A stretch of DNA of 64,000 nucleotides from Collybiopsis luxurians FD-317 M1 (taxonomy: Eukaryota > Basidiomycota > Agaricomycetes > Agaricales > Omphalotaceae): the NCBI GenBank assembly GCA_000827265.1, contig KN834821.1, positions 212,615-276,614 on the forward strand, in the 5' to 3' direction. A program made the position numbers and the translations under genes. Positions 45,088 through 57,011 of this stretch are shown here, one piece after another. The notes under the pieces are model-generated. The model had not been told where the DNA came from and ran no database searches. It was given only the letters and a program-made list of their open reading frames with translations. Each line of letters opens with the position of its first letter. The first letter of the stretch is position 1.

Positions 45088-45893
45088 TCAATCAATCTGG
45101 GATTCGTTCACAAGATAAGGAGAGTCCAGAGATAAGGAGGTTAGCACATGTGCAAGCCTCGAAAGAGTCGAACGAAATTGACACGTGAACCTCGCAGAGT
45201 TGAGATAGGACCGAGGTATGCTCTTACTAGCGATGTCCGCGTCACTAGTTGCATTCAGCGGAGTTTCGCCTTTTCCTAGAATGTTCACATTTTCACTGAC
45301 ATCCGCTCCAAGAACCTAGAGAAGAAAGCTGAAAAAGAAACTGGTCTTTCGCCGCCCAGATGAATGCTAACTCCAGAAATACAAATGAAGGGAATACGCT
45401 CACGTAAAGTCTTGCGAATGGGAGTTCAATTGATCCCAGGTATTCTATATCGTTGCAGGATAAGCTCAGCTGGTACTTGTGGAAGAACAATATGATGAAC
45501 TTACCAGCAAACCTATCTTTTTCCGAGAACCTATTTGATTCTTCTTTCACTTTGGCTCCCTCCGTAGGCATACTACACTCGTATGGCACGAACAACTTTA
45601 CGGTCCCACTGGCTTTGACTGACGCAGCCAAAAAAGTATACTGAACTTCAAACCCTTCCTCGGGAAATTTGGAGATTACAACGTCGATGGAATGGTCTTT
45701 GAGCACTTTGGTGAGGCCAGCAAAGTCGGTGTGGTCTACTGGGACTACAGAGAGATCACCGGATTTACTGGCTGATCCAGGACGTGTGAGGACGATAACT
45801 TTCGGTCTTTGGGGGGGTACTAAGGAGGGCATGAGGGATAGGTATTCCTATCACGCCCCCACCGATGATAGCAACAGATCGTGTCAAGGACAT
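45088..45893 (-). pseudogene. NmrA-like oxidoreductase pseudogene (copy 6)
   Basis: ATG at 45893 starts MSLTRSVAIIGGGVIGIPIP. One extra C in a C-run near 45820 then shifts the frame. Downstream pieces (QRPKVIVLTR, VLKDHSIDVVISKFP, FVPYECSMPTEGAKVKE) show VPSEWG mutated to VPYECS. The last exon ends abruptly after LTSLSLDSPYLVNES, with about 80 C-terminal codons deleted. Confidence 0.82.
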
Positions 45894-46444
45894 GGTGCAG
45901 CTAGAATGAAATAAATTTGGAAGTGTGGGTGAGTGTGTGTTTGAGCGATGCTGCTGAGCTTCAATCTTTGAATATTCGTCAATTCAACACTTTGCTTATA
46001 CTCTGTTCTTAGATTTCTGCTATGCTCTATGGTGGCTGACTGATGTCTGCAGTTTGCTCAGTCATCGAAATCTTTTAGTAAGACAGACCGCATTCTTAAA
46101 GAGTGCCCGCAGCTAGTCATCCTCCATTCAGCTTTTCAATGACTATCCACTTTCCTTTGTCATGTATACCAGTACAGGCTTGCGTGTTCGTCTTCCTGTT
46201 TCTCTCCCAGCCCCTCTCGTCTCTCCCTGCAAATAAAAGACGAGTCAGTGTGAACCTCGAGAACTTAGGAAGTTGGCAGGTTAGAGGATAAGTTTCGTTG
46301 TATCTGGTCACGTCACACCTGAGCGACAATAGCTCACGACAATGGGACGTTTTTGTTCCTGGCTTCCTGAAATTATGGATAAAGATTTAATAGAAGAATC
46401 AGTGATGATCTTTCGATTCTGAGTTAAATTAGGGGAGTCACTGA

Positions 46445-47498
46445 TCACTGAAGGTCTTCCAGCCTCTGCCATACATGCCCATGCCAGAGTTTATTGGTAC
46501 TTCCTGCGCCCCCCTCCTCTTTCTGAGTTATATGGCTCCATCCCGTGCTAGCCCGTCCTGCTTCAGCCTCTTTCTGACACCACGTCTTCACTTCTCTCTC
46601 TTCTTTACTGTTTCCCGGAACTTGTTCAGTTGCGGGCACGAAGGCGATCGGTTTACCATATATTCGCGCAAGATCCCGCATAGTGACACGATGTCCCTCC
46701 AACAGCATTGAATTGTTGACAAGGAGGGATGAATCCAACGGTAGAGAGGTTAATAAATGAGCGGTGAAACCTGTACAGATCGTACATTCTCTACCTCGAC
46801 ACTCGGCCCATTATAAATGCTTACCTCCAATGTCTGCCTCGCTGGTAGCAGAGAATTCCGTCTCTCCCCTACCCACAATGTGAACCTTGTCATCCACATC
46901 CATTCCGACAAGCCACGGAAGATAGCTGAAGCCATATCCGGTCTAGATGCCTGTTGGTGAACTTCTAGCGGGAGAATCAGAGTCACCCACATAGAATCGG
47001 GTGTAGGGCAAATCAATTGATTTCAGATATTCTGTCGATTCATTGTATTCATCCACCAAGTTCTTCGAGCGTTACTTAGCATGAATAGGACTTACCGGCG
47101 AATTCATCTTTGATCGAATCGGTATTAGATATTTCGGCCTCTTTCGCACCTTCAGTCGGAATTCCCCACTCTGACGGCACAAAGAGTTTCACGGATCCAC
47201 TCGCCTTCGCTGCATCCGCTAAAGTGTATTGAGCTTGTAATGCTGATTCAGAGATGGTGGACACCACAACATCGATGGCGTGAGCTCGAAATAGTGTGGC
47301 AAGGGTAGTATCGTCTGTGTAATCAATTGTGAACGTCGGTACGGAGGACAGATTGCTGGAGAGATGTTTGCTTTTAGACTCTGCACGTGTAAGGACGATA
47401 AGTTTTGGACAATGAACAGCGTTCAAGAAACCACGAAGAATATGCGATCCTATACCACCAACACCCACCAGAGCAATGGATCTAGTTGAAAAAGACAT
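46445..47498 (-). CDS. NmrA / isoflavone-reductase-like NAD(P)-dependent oxidoreductase (copy 7)
   Basis: Exons on the complement, 47498-47096, 47031-46991, 46942-46825 and 46770-46445, join to 888 nt, 295 aa. The ATG at 47498 gives MSFSTRSIALVGVGGIGSHI. This is the most divergent intact copy: the dinucleotide motif is GVGGIG, and KDEFAG and FVPSEWG are kept. The third exon begins TGYGFSYLPWLVG. Exon lengths equal those of copies 1 and 4 although the sequence differs much more, so the gene structure is old. It is the outermost member of the run and could represent a different substrate range. Confidence 0.85.
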
Positions 47499-47949
47499 CG
47501 GGTATGCCAAACTTGGATGAGTATCGCAATCAGAGACGGAGGGAAGAACCCTTAATGGTTATTCATCGACTCGCTATTCATCCCACGTATGGCTCCTTAT
47601 CATAAGTAACGTAAGTATATTTGTTGATTGATAACAAGACAAGATTTATAACACCTGTACCATGAATCGACGCGTTCTCATTTGATTGTTTATCTGGTTG
47701 AAGGCTCTCGAGAATATCTTGCACCAAAGAGAGACTTTTGGGGCAGTTTTGGGGTTGATTCATCTAGGGCCCGACTTGGACGCCGAAATCCATGGAAAAC
47801 AATGGATGGAAGATGACGAAATGGATCGGATTGGACATGGATCCACCAGCGGGAAGATGAGTGACATCATTGCCATGTGTCTGTCGCTTGATTCAAGATT
47901 TTAGAACACATCCAGACAAAATACCATTTTCACCCGACGCAACTCATAC

Positions 47950-49446
47950 ATCTTCCCTCCGAGCAACTTCTCTACCTCACGTACCCTCTCCTGAGCATCG
48001 CTATCACAACCCGTACCCTCGTCCAATTCACCATGAATTCCACCTCCCTCAGCACTGGAATTCGTTTTGCATGATCATGACAGATGCTCCAACGAGACAT
48101 AAACCTGAAACTCACTTCCAAATCGCTCAAGGATCCAACATGCAATACAAATGAAAGGGAATCAAAATTGCCATTTGCCAGGAACTGCAAAATCGGGGCG
48201 AGGGTGGTGTCAAAAGAGTCGTGCTGCGAGGAAGCGAGTTGCAGATTAATGTCGTCAAAATGGAGGGTGTTGAGACTATCAAAAACAGGCTTGTCGGACA
48301 GGGAAAACGACAGATGTGATGGAAATCGGATGTCTGTTAGCCAGTCAGCTTCGGGCAGGTACTTCAAAAGCAACGCAACATTGCAGAAGGAGCTTTACTT
48401 ACCGCGGTAGTCGTATTTGTCCGAGTGCTTGTTCCGAAGAAATGACATCTGGGAGGACGTCAAGCTCGCCGAAAGCGCGTGTAGTGCACCAGAAGGAATA
48501 GGAATTATGTCGTTCGAGCACCTATGCAGCTGCCTCTGCCGCGCACCTGTCATGTTCTGAGTTCCTACAGCCAAAACTGTCGCCATCCCTTCATCATGAA
48601 ACTCATTTCCTTCAACTCTTCCGAGAGATTCCAGCTATCTATCAAGGTCTTCCGGTTCCTGATAGTTGTCGTCTCGCAGTTCGCATACTTGAGAAATTGG
48701 TACCTGTCTTGAGTTTTTTTAGGTGCGCGAACGCTTGAAGAATGCAAACATTGAGGTGGCGCATATCTTGCATGACTATATTATCCAGCGCGAGACGGAG
48801 AGCACCGGAAGGTGAGAGGAGGAGAGTAGTGGATATGCGGCGCTAAAGATCAAGAGGTTACGTCGGTCGTGAAGTGGAAGTTGGACAAAGGTAACCTTAA
48901 AATACCGCGAACGGTACGGGGATCGAGAAGCAAAGTTATTGCGGACAAGAACATGGCTTTAGGTTCATCGTGCTGTAATTTGAGACGCGATAGCCGAATG
49001 ATACCGCAAATGATGTCCAGAGATTGGATGTGGCCCAAGATAGCCGAATGCGGATGGGTCAATAAGCTAAGGAAAACCTGGTATTCCATGTGAGAGTAGG
49101 TCCACTTGGATGGAGCCAAATAACAAATATCTCGCTCAAATTGTCCGAGCCAGGCTGACCAACGAGCATGCGGCGAAAGCTTTCTCAATATAATGATATC
49201 ATACACACGACGGCCCTGCCTGTAACTAAGCGTGAAATATTCAAACTTGTTTCTTTTCCGGTTCACGAATCCTAAAACCCTGCTCCCTGTCCTGTACAAT
49301 TTGAAGACACCCTCACGCTCTCCCCACGCACACGTACACACGCCAGAAATCGCGGCAAGCAAAAGTTTCACTCCGACCCAACCTAGCTCTTGCCCTCGCT
49401 CTCGACCCCCATCATCCTGATCCTCCCGACCTCCAAGATGACTCAA
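47950..49446 (-). pseudogene. Leucine-rich, F-box-like gene, disrupted or wrongly resolved
   Basis: The complement has coding-like frames in order. One runs from about 49350 to 48850 (YRQGRRVYDIIILRKLSPHA, LSLLTHPHSAILGHIQSLDI). A short LRR-like part lies around 48830-48700 (GALRLALDNIVMQDMRHLNV). Another runs from 48373 to 47972 (SDKPVFDSLNTLHFDDINLQ, LEVSFRFMSRWSICHDHAK). The pattern resembles the divergent C-terminal halves of basidiomycete F-box proteins. No N-terminal F-box motif is visible and the frames do not join cleanly by GT-AG introns. The family call is weak. Confidence 0.35.
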
Positions 49447-49449
49447 CTC

Positions 49450-50230
49450 TTAAACACACCGACACTCGATCTCCCCTACCTCCAAGTCCATTATAAACTC
49501 AGTATTCACACCTCCCAACCTCGGCCCCGGCTCCAGCTCCAGCCCCAACCTTTGCCTTCGTCCACCCAACTTTCCCATCTCCCCTCTCACAGTTGCTTAA
49601 CATCACTTTTGACCACGCCCCACTCCACCCTTACACTTCCTCCCATCCCAACCGCTGATAACCAAGTAATCCACCGTATTTTCCAACCTCTCCAAAAACT
49701 CTCCCCTTGACCCTCCTCGAAGCCATTCAAATTCCAGAAGTAATACAACCAGGGTTTTGACTGAATATACGTTCGTGGAGGAGGGACAGAGCAAAAATTT
49801 TTGACCGGTTGCGGTGTAGATGATTACTATTTGGTTGGGGCGGGCGAAGATACGGGGGTCAGGAATTGGGAAAGGAGGTAAGCGTGGGCGAAAGGCGTTG
49901 GGGGTTGGTCCGAAATTAGTTAAGGATCTGGGTGAAGGTTCGGCGGAAGGAGTTTTGTGATTTGATATGGGTGAAGATTCAATGCGGTGGGGCGCGACGG
50001 TTCAAACGACCAGGAGGAAAGAAGTTGTGGCTGATATACAGAAGCACAGTGCTCCTGCCAATAAATTAAATCGCATTCCTGGCCAGCGGTGACTCATACA
50101 GCGCTGCTCTCGCTGTGTGGGGGGCGGGGGGGTTAACCTCTTGCTCATCCTGGCCAATATCGGTCATAGAAGTGGGAAGGAGCGTGTGATCAATGGCGTT
50201 GTTGCCCCCTCCGCCCTCCTCCGACAACCA
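49450..50230. other. CT-rich stretch and spacer, no supported gene
   Basis: A plus-strand frame at 49438-49710 starts MTQLLNTPTLDLPYLQVHYK but soon becomes a Pro/Ser/Leu low-complexity run caused by CT-rich DNA. Confidence 0.3.
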
Positions 50231-50238
50231 TGATGATG

Positions 50239-50688
50239 CTAAGGACCCCGAAACACATTGACGTTGACAAGAGGCCTCTGCCGCCGGGGTTGCTTCAGAG
50301 AAGGTACCGTCATCGGTGCAGCACCCTCATCACTCCTAGCTGCCCTAACCCTCGCTCGCCTCATCGCTCTATCTGTCAAAAACAGATTCTTGGCTGTCCT
50401 CATCTGCTTCTTTACCCCTTCATCCTCATCCAAATGCCTCGAGTCGGAAGAGATAAAGGCAGGGAGAATAACGGCGAAGTAGGTGCGGGGAGCCGGTAGG
50501 TAATGAAGAGGTGCTGGGTTAACTAGGGTCGGAGGTTGAGGGTCCAGCACATCGTCCTGAATAGCGGAAGGGGAGACGGATAATGTGTGGGTGTGGATAC
50601 AAATAATGCGATAGATTGACGGGGATTGAAGATAGAAAAATGCAGACAGTTGGAGATATAGGATAGTCAGAAACGCGAACACTCTCAA
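50239..50688 (-). CDS. Unidentified 149-codon reading frame
   Basis: The complement frame starts MRVFAFLTILYLQLSAFFYL, a possible signal or anchor segment. It ends with a basic region (RAMRRARVRAARSDEG ... SLKQPRRQRPLVNVNVF). Length and composition are compatible with a small gene, but there is no family motif, no paralogue in the window and no clear intron. It could be a remnant of a longer gene. Confidence 0.2.
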   Translation of the reverse strand: MRVFAFLTILYLQLSAFFYLQSPSIYRIICIHTHTLSVSPSAIQDDVLDPQPPTLVNPAPLHYLPAPRTYFAVILPAFISSDSRHLDEDEGVKKQMRTAKNLFLTDRAMRRARVRAARSDEGAAPMTVPSLKQPRRQRPLVNVNVFRGP

Positions 50689-50699
50689 AGAACAAAATG

Positions 50700-51955
50700 A
50701 AACTCACAGAGGTTCTCTGATAGTTTCGAAAATTCGAATTTGACTGTCCCCACTAGATATTACACAGTGTGAAGAGCGCATGGGCGACCGAGGGTCCATT
50801 TTGCTCGTACTTTGCTAGAGTTTTGAGCGTCAGTTCTTCGGAAAAGAAAGCTAGAGGTTAGACTAAGAAGAGAACATGCACGGCATTGCAAAATTGTCTC
50901 TATGTCATAGACTTTCAGAGACTTGCGCTCGATAAATACGCAGCGACGCTCACGATGTAGTCTATGATGCTGGAGAGGACCATGGGGAAGTAGTGTTGGG
51001 AGCGCGCATGATGTCGAGTTAGTCGGACTTGGTTATCTTCAATGAACTGGAATTGAGATTGCCAGGTCTTGTACGAGAAGTTAGAACGTCGAGGTGAAGC
51101 TGAGCTTGCAAATTTCGTCGACGGCGAAGTTCAGTTTATGGCCCGGAGTAGGGTGAACGAGGAGATGATGGTGATGGAAACGAGTGACAGTGCGGTAATA
51201 ACGTATAAATGGTACTGAGCAGGATACATCAGATATAATGTCATTCAAGCTACATACCCTATTCACTTGGTATGTCCAATTCACGAATTAAAAGGTTTTT
51301 GAGGTGCCTACAAGTTGCCTACAAGTTTATTGTACCGGGGTATCTCAATGAGATGCGTTTTTCACCGCTCCATGTCTCCTTCAAATTTCCCTTGTCCCTT
51401 TTACACCCCATTTGAGACTCAGAGAGTTCAACGCATCGCAAAGTCATCATTTCCCATCCCAGTTTTGTTGTGATTTTGAAAACAATGATGGAAATGACGA
51501 TGTGGTATTCGAAAAAGAATCGTAAGGTATTTTGGTAAGGATCCGGAGGATAGGAGATTAGGCCTAGGGATGGTGTTGAATAAGGTAAGGGAAGTTTTAT
51601 TACTGGCTGGGGACCAAGATTCGGAAATGTAATACTGCAGGTGGGGACGAATGATGCTTTGATAGGATCAAAAAGGTGACGATTATCGGGTAAGGGTAAT
51701 AATTAAACGTTGATAGATGGCCGCGGACAGAGCGGGGAACGTGCTCCGGTATATTTCTGTGTGAATCGTCCTCGTGTAGGCAACGTGTAGAAAATCCGGA
51801 TTGATGAACCAGCTGTCAAAGTAGGACCATCTTGATCGATAAACTCTGACAGATTACCGCACGCGGAGAAAGCCTAACAGACATATAAAGCGCCCCAAGA
51901 GACCCAGAGGGTTCCCACAAATAGCGTTTCGTCCTAATTGACAGTACCATATCCT
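50700..51955. other. Spacer before the NLR gene
   Basis: On the complement between 51284 and 50930 two adjacent frames (FHHHHLLVHPTPGHKLNFAV and SQHYFPMVLSSIIDYIVSVA) look coding-like but are out of frame with each other. They may be the rest of a dead gene. Nothing else is seen. Confidence 0.3.
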
Positions 51956-51960
51956 GTTCA

Positions 51961-52012
51961 GTAAGTGATATGCAATGTTAACATTATCTCAAATTTCAAG
52001 ACAAATTTTTAG
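51961..52012 (+). other. Probable 5'-UTR intron of the NLR gene
   Basis: GTAAGTGATATG at 51961 and AATTTTTAG at 52004-52012 enclose 52 nt just before the ATG at 52028, with typical donor and acceptor sequences. Confidence 0.45.
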
Positions 52013-52027
52013 CCTGTTCCAGTGAGA

Positions 52028-55000
52028 ATGACTTCAGTCAAAAAGAAAGTCAAGAAATGGTTCCGCAGCGAAAATAAAAACGGTCCTTCTACTCAGCACC
52101 AAGCTTTGCAAACTGCCGGAGCTGCCACAGAAACAAGTCTCAAAATTTTGAAAGAACTTTCTGCATTTATTCCTGTGGCAGGAAAAGGATTGGGTATTGC
52201 ACTCGGAGTAGTTTCCGAGTGTATTCAAATTTACCATGTTGGTATTTCTGTGCAATATTTCTGTTAGTATCAAGCTACTGATCTATATTTTGAAATATCA
52301 AGCAAGTAGCAGAGAACAAAGAAAGGTTCAAAGAACTAACAGAAGAGTTATCGACCAAGATTGCAGAAGTCAAGCAGTATACGGAGCAGAGAAGAAAATC
52401 TACTGAAATGAATCAAATTTTGCAAACATTGGCTGAGTATGAATAGTTTGATTTTGAAATAACTTTGAGATCATAATTGCTTTTAGGGAATTGGGGACAA
52501 TCAATAGCAAGGCTTCACCTCAGCAGAACAAAAATTGGTTGGCTCAAGTTCTGGAGAAGACAGATGAAATTGTTTCAGCAGAAAAGATTTCTCAAGAAAT
52601 TGCAAATTATTTGGAGGATATAAAAAAAGCATTTAACACTTGTCAGGTATGTATTACAGTCTAAATGGCTTCAATGAAAGTTTTAAGGTTGTGCAATTTA
52701 CAGAGAAGAATTTTATTCCGCATTGAAAAAAATACAAGTGATATTAATGAGGTAGTTACAGGAATTTATTTTAGTTTCATGAAATTGAAAACAGGACAGA
52801 ACATCAACTTGAATGGTTTGAACCCTTCTAAAGAAGCTTTTCATGATCATCGGGTGGGGAGGCCAGCATGTACCCAAGGAACAAGAGTTGAAATTCTTGA
52901 GAAGATCATAAAGCGGGCCAATACTTTGAAAGGTCCTCAGGTGTATTGGATAGGTGGCATGGCAGGAACAGGAAAAAGCACCATTGTCAGATCATTATGC
53001 AAGACATTTGAGAAAGAAAATCTTCTTGCTGGTGCATTCTTTTGTTCCAGACAGGTCCTTGTATGTCGGGAACATACAAGGATTATTCCAACCATTGCTT
53101 ATCAGCTTGCAAAATATTCCCATACATTTGCTGAAGCTCTTATAATGGAGCTACATCATGATCGAGATCTCGCTGATAAAGAAATTGACAAACAAATCAA
53201 TTTACTTCTCAAGAAGCCCTGGGGGGGAGTTGCTCATGTCCACAAAGTGACTTCTGTAATTGTTATTGATGCTTTGGATGAATGTACAAATATCAAACTA
53301 TTGTTGGAGCCTCTGCTTGAAGCTATCAAAGATGGATGTTTACCGGGGCTAAAATTTTTATTTACAAGTCGTCCAGACCAGCCTGTATATAAACATCTCA
53401 TGGAAGCTCCAGATGATTCTAAAGTTTTTCTACATGAGGTAGAAAAAGACTTAGTAGAGAGCGACATTGCAAAGTTTCTCTCTAAAGAACTGGAGGATCA
53501 TGGCCTTGTTACACAAGAACATATTTTGCAGTTGGCTAAAATATCTGGGAAGCTATTTATATTTGCAGCAACTATTGTAAAGTGGATCACCGAAAGTGAT
53601 CTAGTGGAAGAAGAGCGGCTAAAAGAGATTTTAAATTTGGCGCATGTTCCAGACATCAGTCAAAAATTGGATAACTTGTATAATGTTATCATTGACAAAG
53701 CTATGGCCAAAGTGTCAAATAAAGAGAGAATGTGGATTGGGAGAGTTTTACACTCCATACTCACTGTTAGAAACCCAGTGCCTAGTGAGGTGATTGCTGA
53801 ATTGACAAATGTAAATGCTCGGCAAGTGAATCTGCTCATTGCTGCTTTAGGATCAGTCCTTTATGTCAGAAAATCAGATCAGGCTATCCATGTCTTTCAT
53901 GCCTCATTTTCAGACTTTCTATTGAGAGGGAAATCAGAAGGACAAGCCAAAGACTTGCAATGTAATCCATCAGATCAACATGATTTTCTGAGCCAGGCAT
54001 GTTTTAGTATTATGAATACAGAGCTGAGATTCAATATGCTCAGCCTTCCCTCCTCATTTTTGAAAGACAAGGAGATTAAAAACATTGAATTAGATATCAA
54101 TAATAGGGTCAAGCAGAGTCTGGTTTATGCCTGCAAAAGCTGGGGATATCACTTGGAGAAATCAAGAAGAAATCCAGAAGTTTTCAGGGCATTGAAACAA
54201 TTTTTGAGTGAAAAGATAATATACTGGGTTGAAGCAATGAGTCTTTTTCAGGTGGCAAGTTTTCAACTTGCAGGGAGTGGAGATGATACCTTGGTCCAAT
54301 GTGGGGACATTCTCAACACTATTGAAAAGGTATGAATGTAGGAAAATTGAGAAACAAAGGAAAATGAACTAATCAGATTTCTAGATTTCAAATCTTCCAG
54401 AGGAATTGCAAGATAGTATCAACAGTGTGAAAGCAGCAGTAGATATATTCCTTCTTAGCCCAGTGAATGGCATGACTCCTCACTGGTACCTGAGCATTTT
54501 ACCATTTTGGCAGAGGGAAATTGCTGGAGTACAACAAGGGCTAAGGATGGGGACAACAGTGAAGAGAAAGATGGGAAAACCAAATTTGGCTGTATGGAAT
54601 ACAGGGTCAGAGGTTTTGAGCTTAGCTATTTCTAAAGATGGAAGTAGAATTGCTTTTGGCTCTGAAGACACCACAGTAAGCATTTGGAATGCAAAAACTG
54701 GAACTCCTATTATGGAGCCTTTGCAAGGGCATATTCTTTCAGTGCAGTCAGTGGCATTTTGTCCAGATGGAAAGAGAATTGTATGTGGTTCTGATGAGAT
54801 AGTACGGATTTGGAATATAGAAACTGGAACTCCCATTGAGAACCCCCTTCAAGGTCACACTCATCGAGTGTGGTCAGTTGCATTTTCTCCAGATGGAAAG
54901 AAAGTTGTATCTGGTTCCCAAGACAACACAATCAGAATCTGGAATGCAGAAACTGGAACTCCAATTGGGGACCCACTTCAAGGCCACACTCATTGGGTAC

Positions 55001-57011
55001 AGTCAGTAGCATTTTCCTCAGATGGAAAGAGAATTGCATCTGGTTCTAGTGACAACACAGTCAGGATCTGGAATGCAGAAACTGGAACTCCTATTGGGGA
55101 GCCTCTTCAAGGCCACACTGATTCAGTGCAGTCAGTGGCATTTTCTTTAGAAGGAAAGAGAATTGTTTCTGCTTCTGATGACAACACAGTCAGGATCTGG
55201 AATACAGAATCTGGAACTCCCATTGGGAAACCTCTTCAAGGACACACTGACTGGGTGAGATCAGTGGCATTTTCTCCAGATGGAAACAGAATTGTATCTG
55301 GTTCAGGTGACAATGAAGTTAGAATCTGGAATGCAAAAACTGGAACTCCCATTGGGGAGCCTATCCGAGGCCACACTGATTGGGTGGGGTCAGTGGCATT
55401 TTTTCCAGATGGCAAGAGAGTTCTATCTGGTTCTGGTGACAGCACAGTCAGGATCTGGAATGCAGAGACTGGAACTCTCATTGGAGAGACTCTTCAAGGC
55501 CACACTGACAAGGTGCAGTCAGTGGTGTTTTCTCCAGATGGAAAGAGAATTATATCTGGTTCTTTTGACAAGACAGTCAGGATCTGGAATGCAGAAACTG
55601 GGACACCCATTGGGAAACCACTTCAAGGCCACACTAATTGGGTGGGGTCAGTAGGATTTTCTCCACATGGAAAGTGGATTGTATCTGGTTCTGGTGACAA
55701 TACAGTTAGGATCTGGAATGCAGAAACTGGAATTCCAGTTGGGGAGCCTCTTCAAGGGCACACTGATTGGGTGCGGTCAGTGGCATTTTCTCCAGATGGG
55801 CATAAAATTGTTTCTGGTTCTAGTGACAAGACTGTCAGGATCTGGAATGCAAAAACTGGAACTCTCATTGGGGAGCCTTTGCAAGGCCACACTGATTTGG
55901 TGCGGTCAGTGGCATTTTCTCCAGATGGAAGAAAGATTGTATCTGGTTCAAGTGACAACACAGTCAGGCTTTGGAATGCAGAGACTGGAACTCCCATTGG
56001 GAGGTCTCTTCAAGGCCACACTGATATAGTGCACTCAGTGGCATTTTCTCCAGATGGAAACAGAATTGTATCTGGTTCTTATGATAGTATGGTCAAGATC
56101 TGGAATGCAGACACTGGAACTCTCATTGGGAGGCCTCTTGAAGGCCACACTGATTGGGTGCGGTCAGTGGCATTTTGTTCAGATGGAAGTAGAATTGTTT
56201 CTGCTTCTGATGACAACACAGTCAGGATCTGGGATGCAGAATCTGGAACTCTCATTGGGGAGCCTCTTCATGGTCACACTGACTCAGTGGGATCAGTGGC
56301 ATTTTCTCCAGATGGAAACAGAATTGTATCTGGTTCAGGTGACCACACAGTCAGGATCTGGAGTATAGAAACCAAAACTCCCATTGGTGATTCTTTTCAA
56401 AGCCACACTCCTTGGATGCAGCCAGTGACCCTTTCTCCAGATGAAAACAGAACTGTATCTGATTCCCATGACAAGACTCCTACAATGTGGAATGCAAAGA
56501 CTGGAACCCTCAATCAGGAGCCTGTTCAAACCCCCACTGGCTCTACTGAATCATATTCATTTTCCTCACTCTATAACATGAACTTTGTGTCCAATGGCCA
56601 TACTTCACAGATTTCAAATTCTCAATTTGAATTTAATAATGTAAGACCTGCCTTTGGTCTATTTTACTAATCACTAACTTCTTCACTGCCTCCATTGATT
56701 AGCATCAAGTCTCACAGACCTGGAATTCCAACTTGTCCCATGCCACACTTGAACATAGTGAGATTTCATTTTCATTGTGTTATTATTTTGCTTTAAATTT
56801 CTGTAATCCAGGTTTAGGATGGAAAATGGATCACACTGGATGGATTCATTTTCCTTGTGTGAACCATGGTATTATCTGGATCCCAGAGCAATATCGTAAG
56901 AATTTAATTGCTGATGAAACACTGCTTGTCATTTCCATTGATGGTTACAACCGGATTTCTTTTGTGAATTGTGTATATGGGGAGGACTGGCATAAATGTT
57001 GGTCTTTTTAG
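52028..57011 (+). CDS. NLR-type receptor: helical (HeLo/MLKL-like) N-terminus, NACHT ATPase, WD40 repeats
   Basis: Seven exons (52028-52237, 52303-52436, 52487-52646, 52704-54329, 54385-56640, 56703-56757, 56812-57011) join to 4641 nt, 1546 aa, without frame damage. Residues 1-168 are helical, with a Gly/Ala-rich hydrophobic segment (FIPVAGKGLGIALGVVSE) followed by amphipathic helices, as in HeLo/MLKL-like cell-death domains. NACHT follows: Walker A GGMAGTGKST at 252-261, Walker B VIVIDALDEC at 353-362, and the FLFTSRP sensor at about 386. About 15 WD40 repeats occupy residues 782-1425. The tail (LGWKMDHTGWIHFPCVNHGI, FWIP-like IIWIPEQYR) is typical of mushroom NWD proteins. The expected role is cytosolic non-self sensing that triggers cell death, by analogy with Podospora HET-D/E. 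The weakest splice call is the donor at 52238 (GTTGGT). Confidence 0.88.
54598..56529 (+). repeat. WD40 repeat array with high internal conservation
   Basis: The array has about 15 units of 43 codons (129 nt; the second has 42). The consensus runs GHTDWVRSVAFSPDG, then RIVSGSGDNTVRIWNAETG, then TPIGEPLQ. The framework is nearly identical at DNA level between units. Differences gather at the positions after GHT, before SV, and after the second DG. The last unit (SHTPWMQPVTLSPDE) and the first are degenerate, as expected for array edges. Confidence 0.9.

Noticed and set aside
47498..47510. Upstream TTG start for NmrA copy 7
   Set aside because: Paralogues start at the ATG corresponding to 47498, and TTG starts are not usual in fungal nuclear genes.
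49390..49710. Plus-strand frame starting MTQLLNTPTLDLPY
   Set aside because: It is Pro/Ser/Leu low complexity from CT-rich sequence, with no family motif; a short real N-terminal exon cannot be fully excluded.
54480..56529. Long antisense and out-of-frame reading frames over the WD40 array
   Set aside because: They repeat with the 129-nt period and are shadows of the repetitive coding strand.
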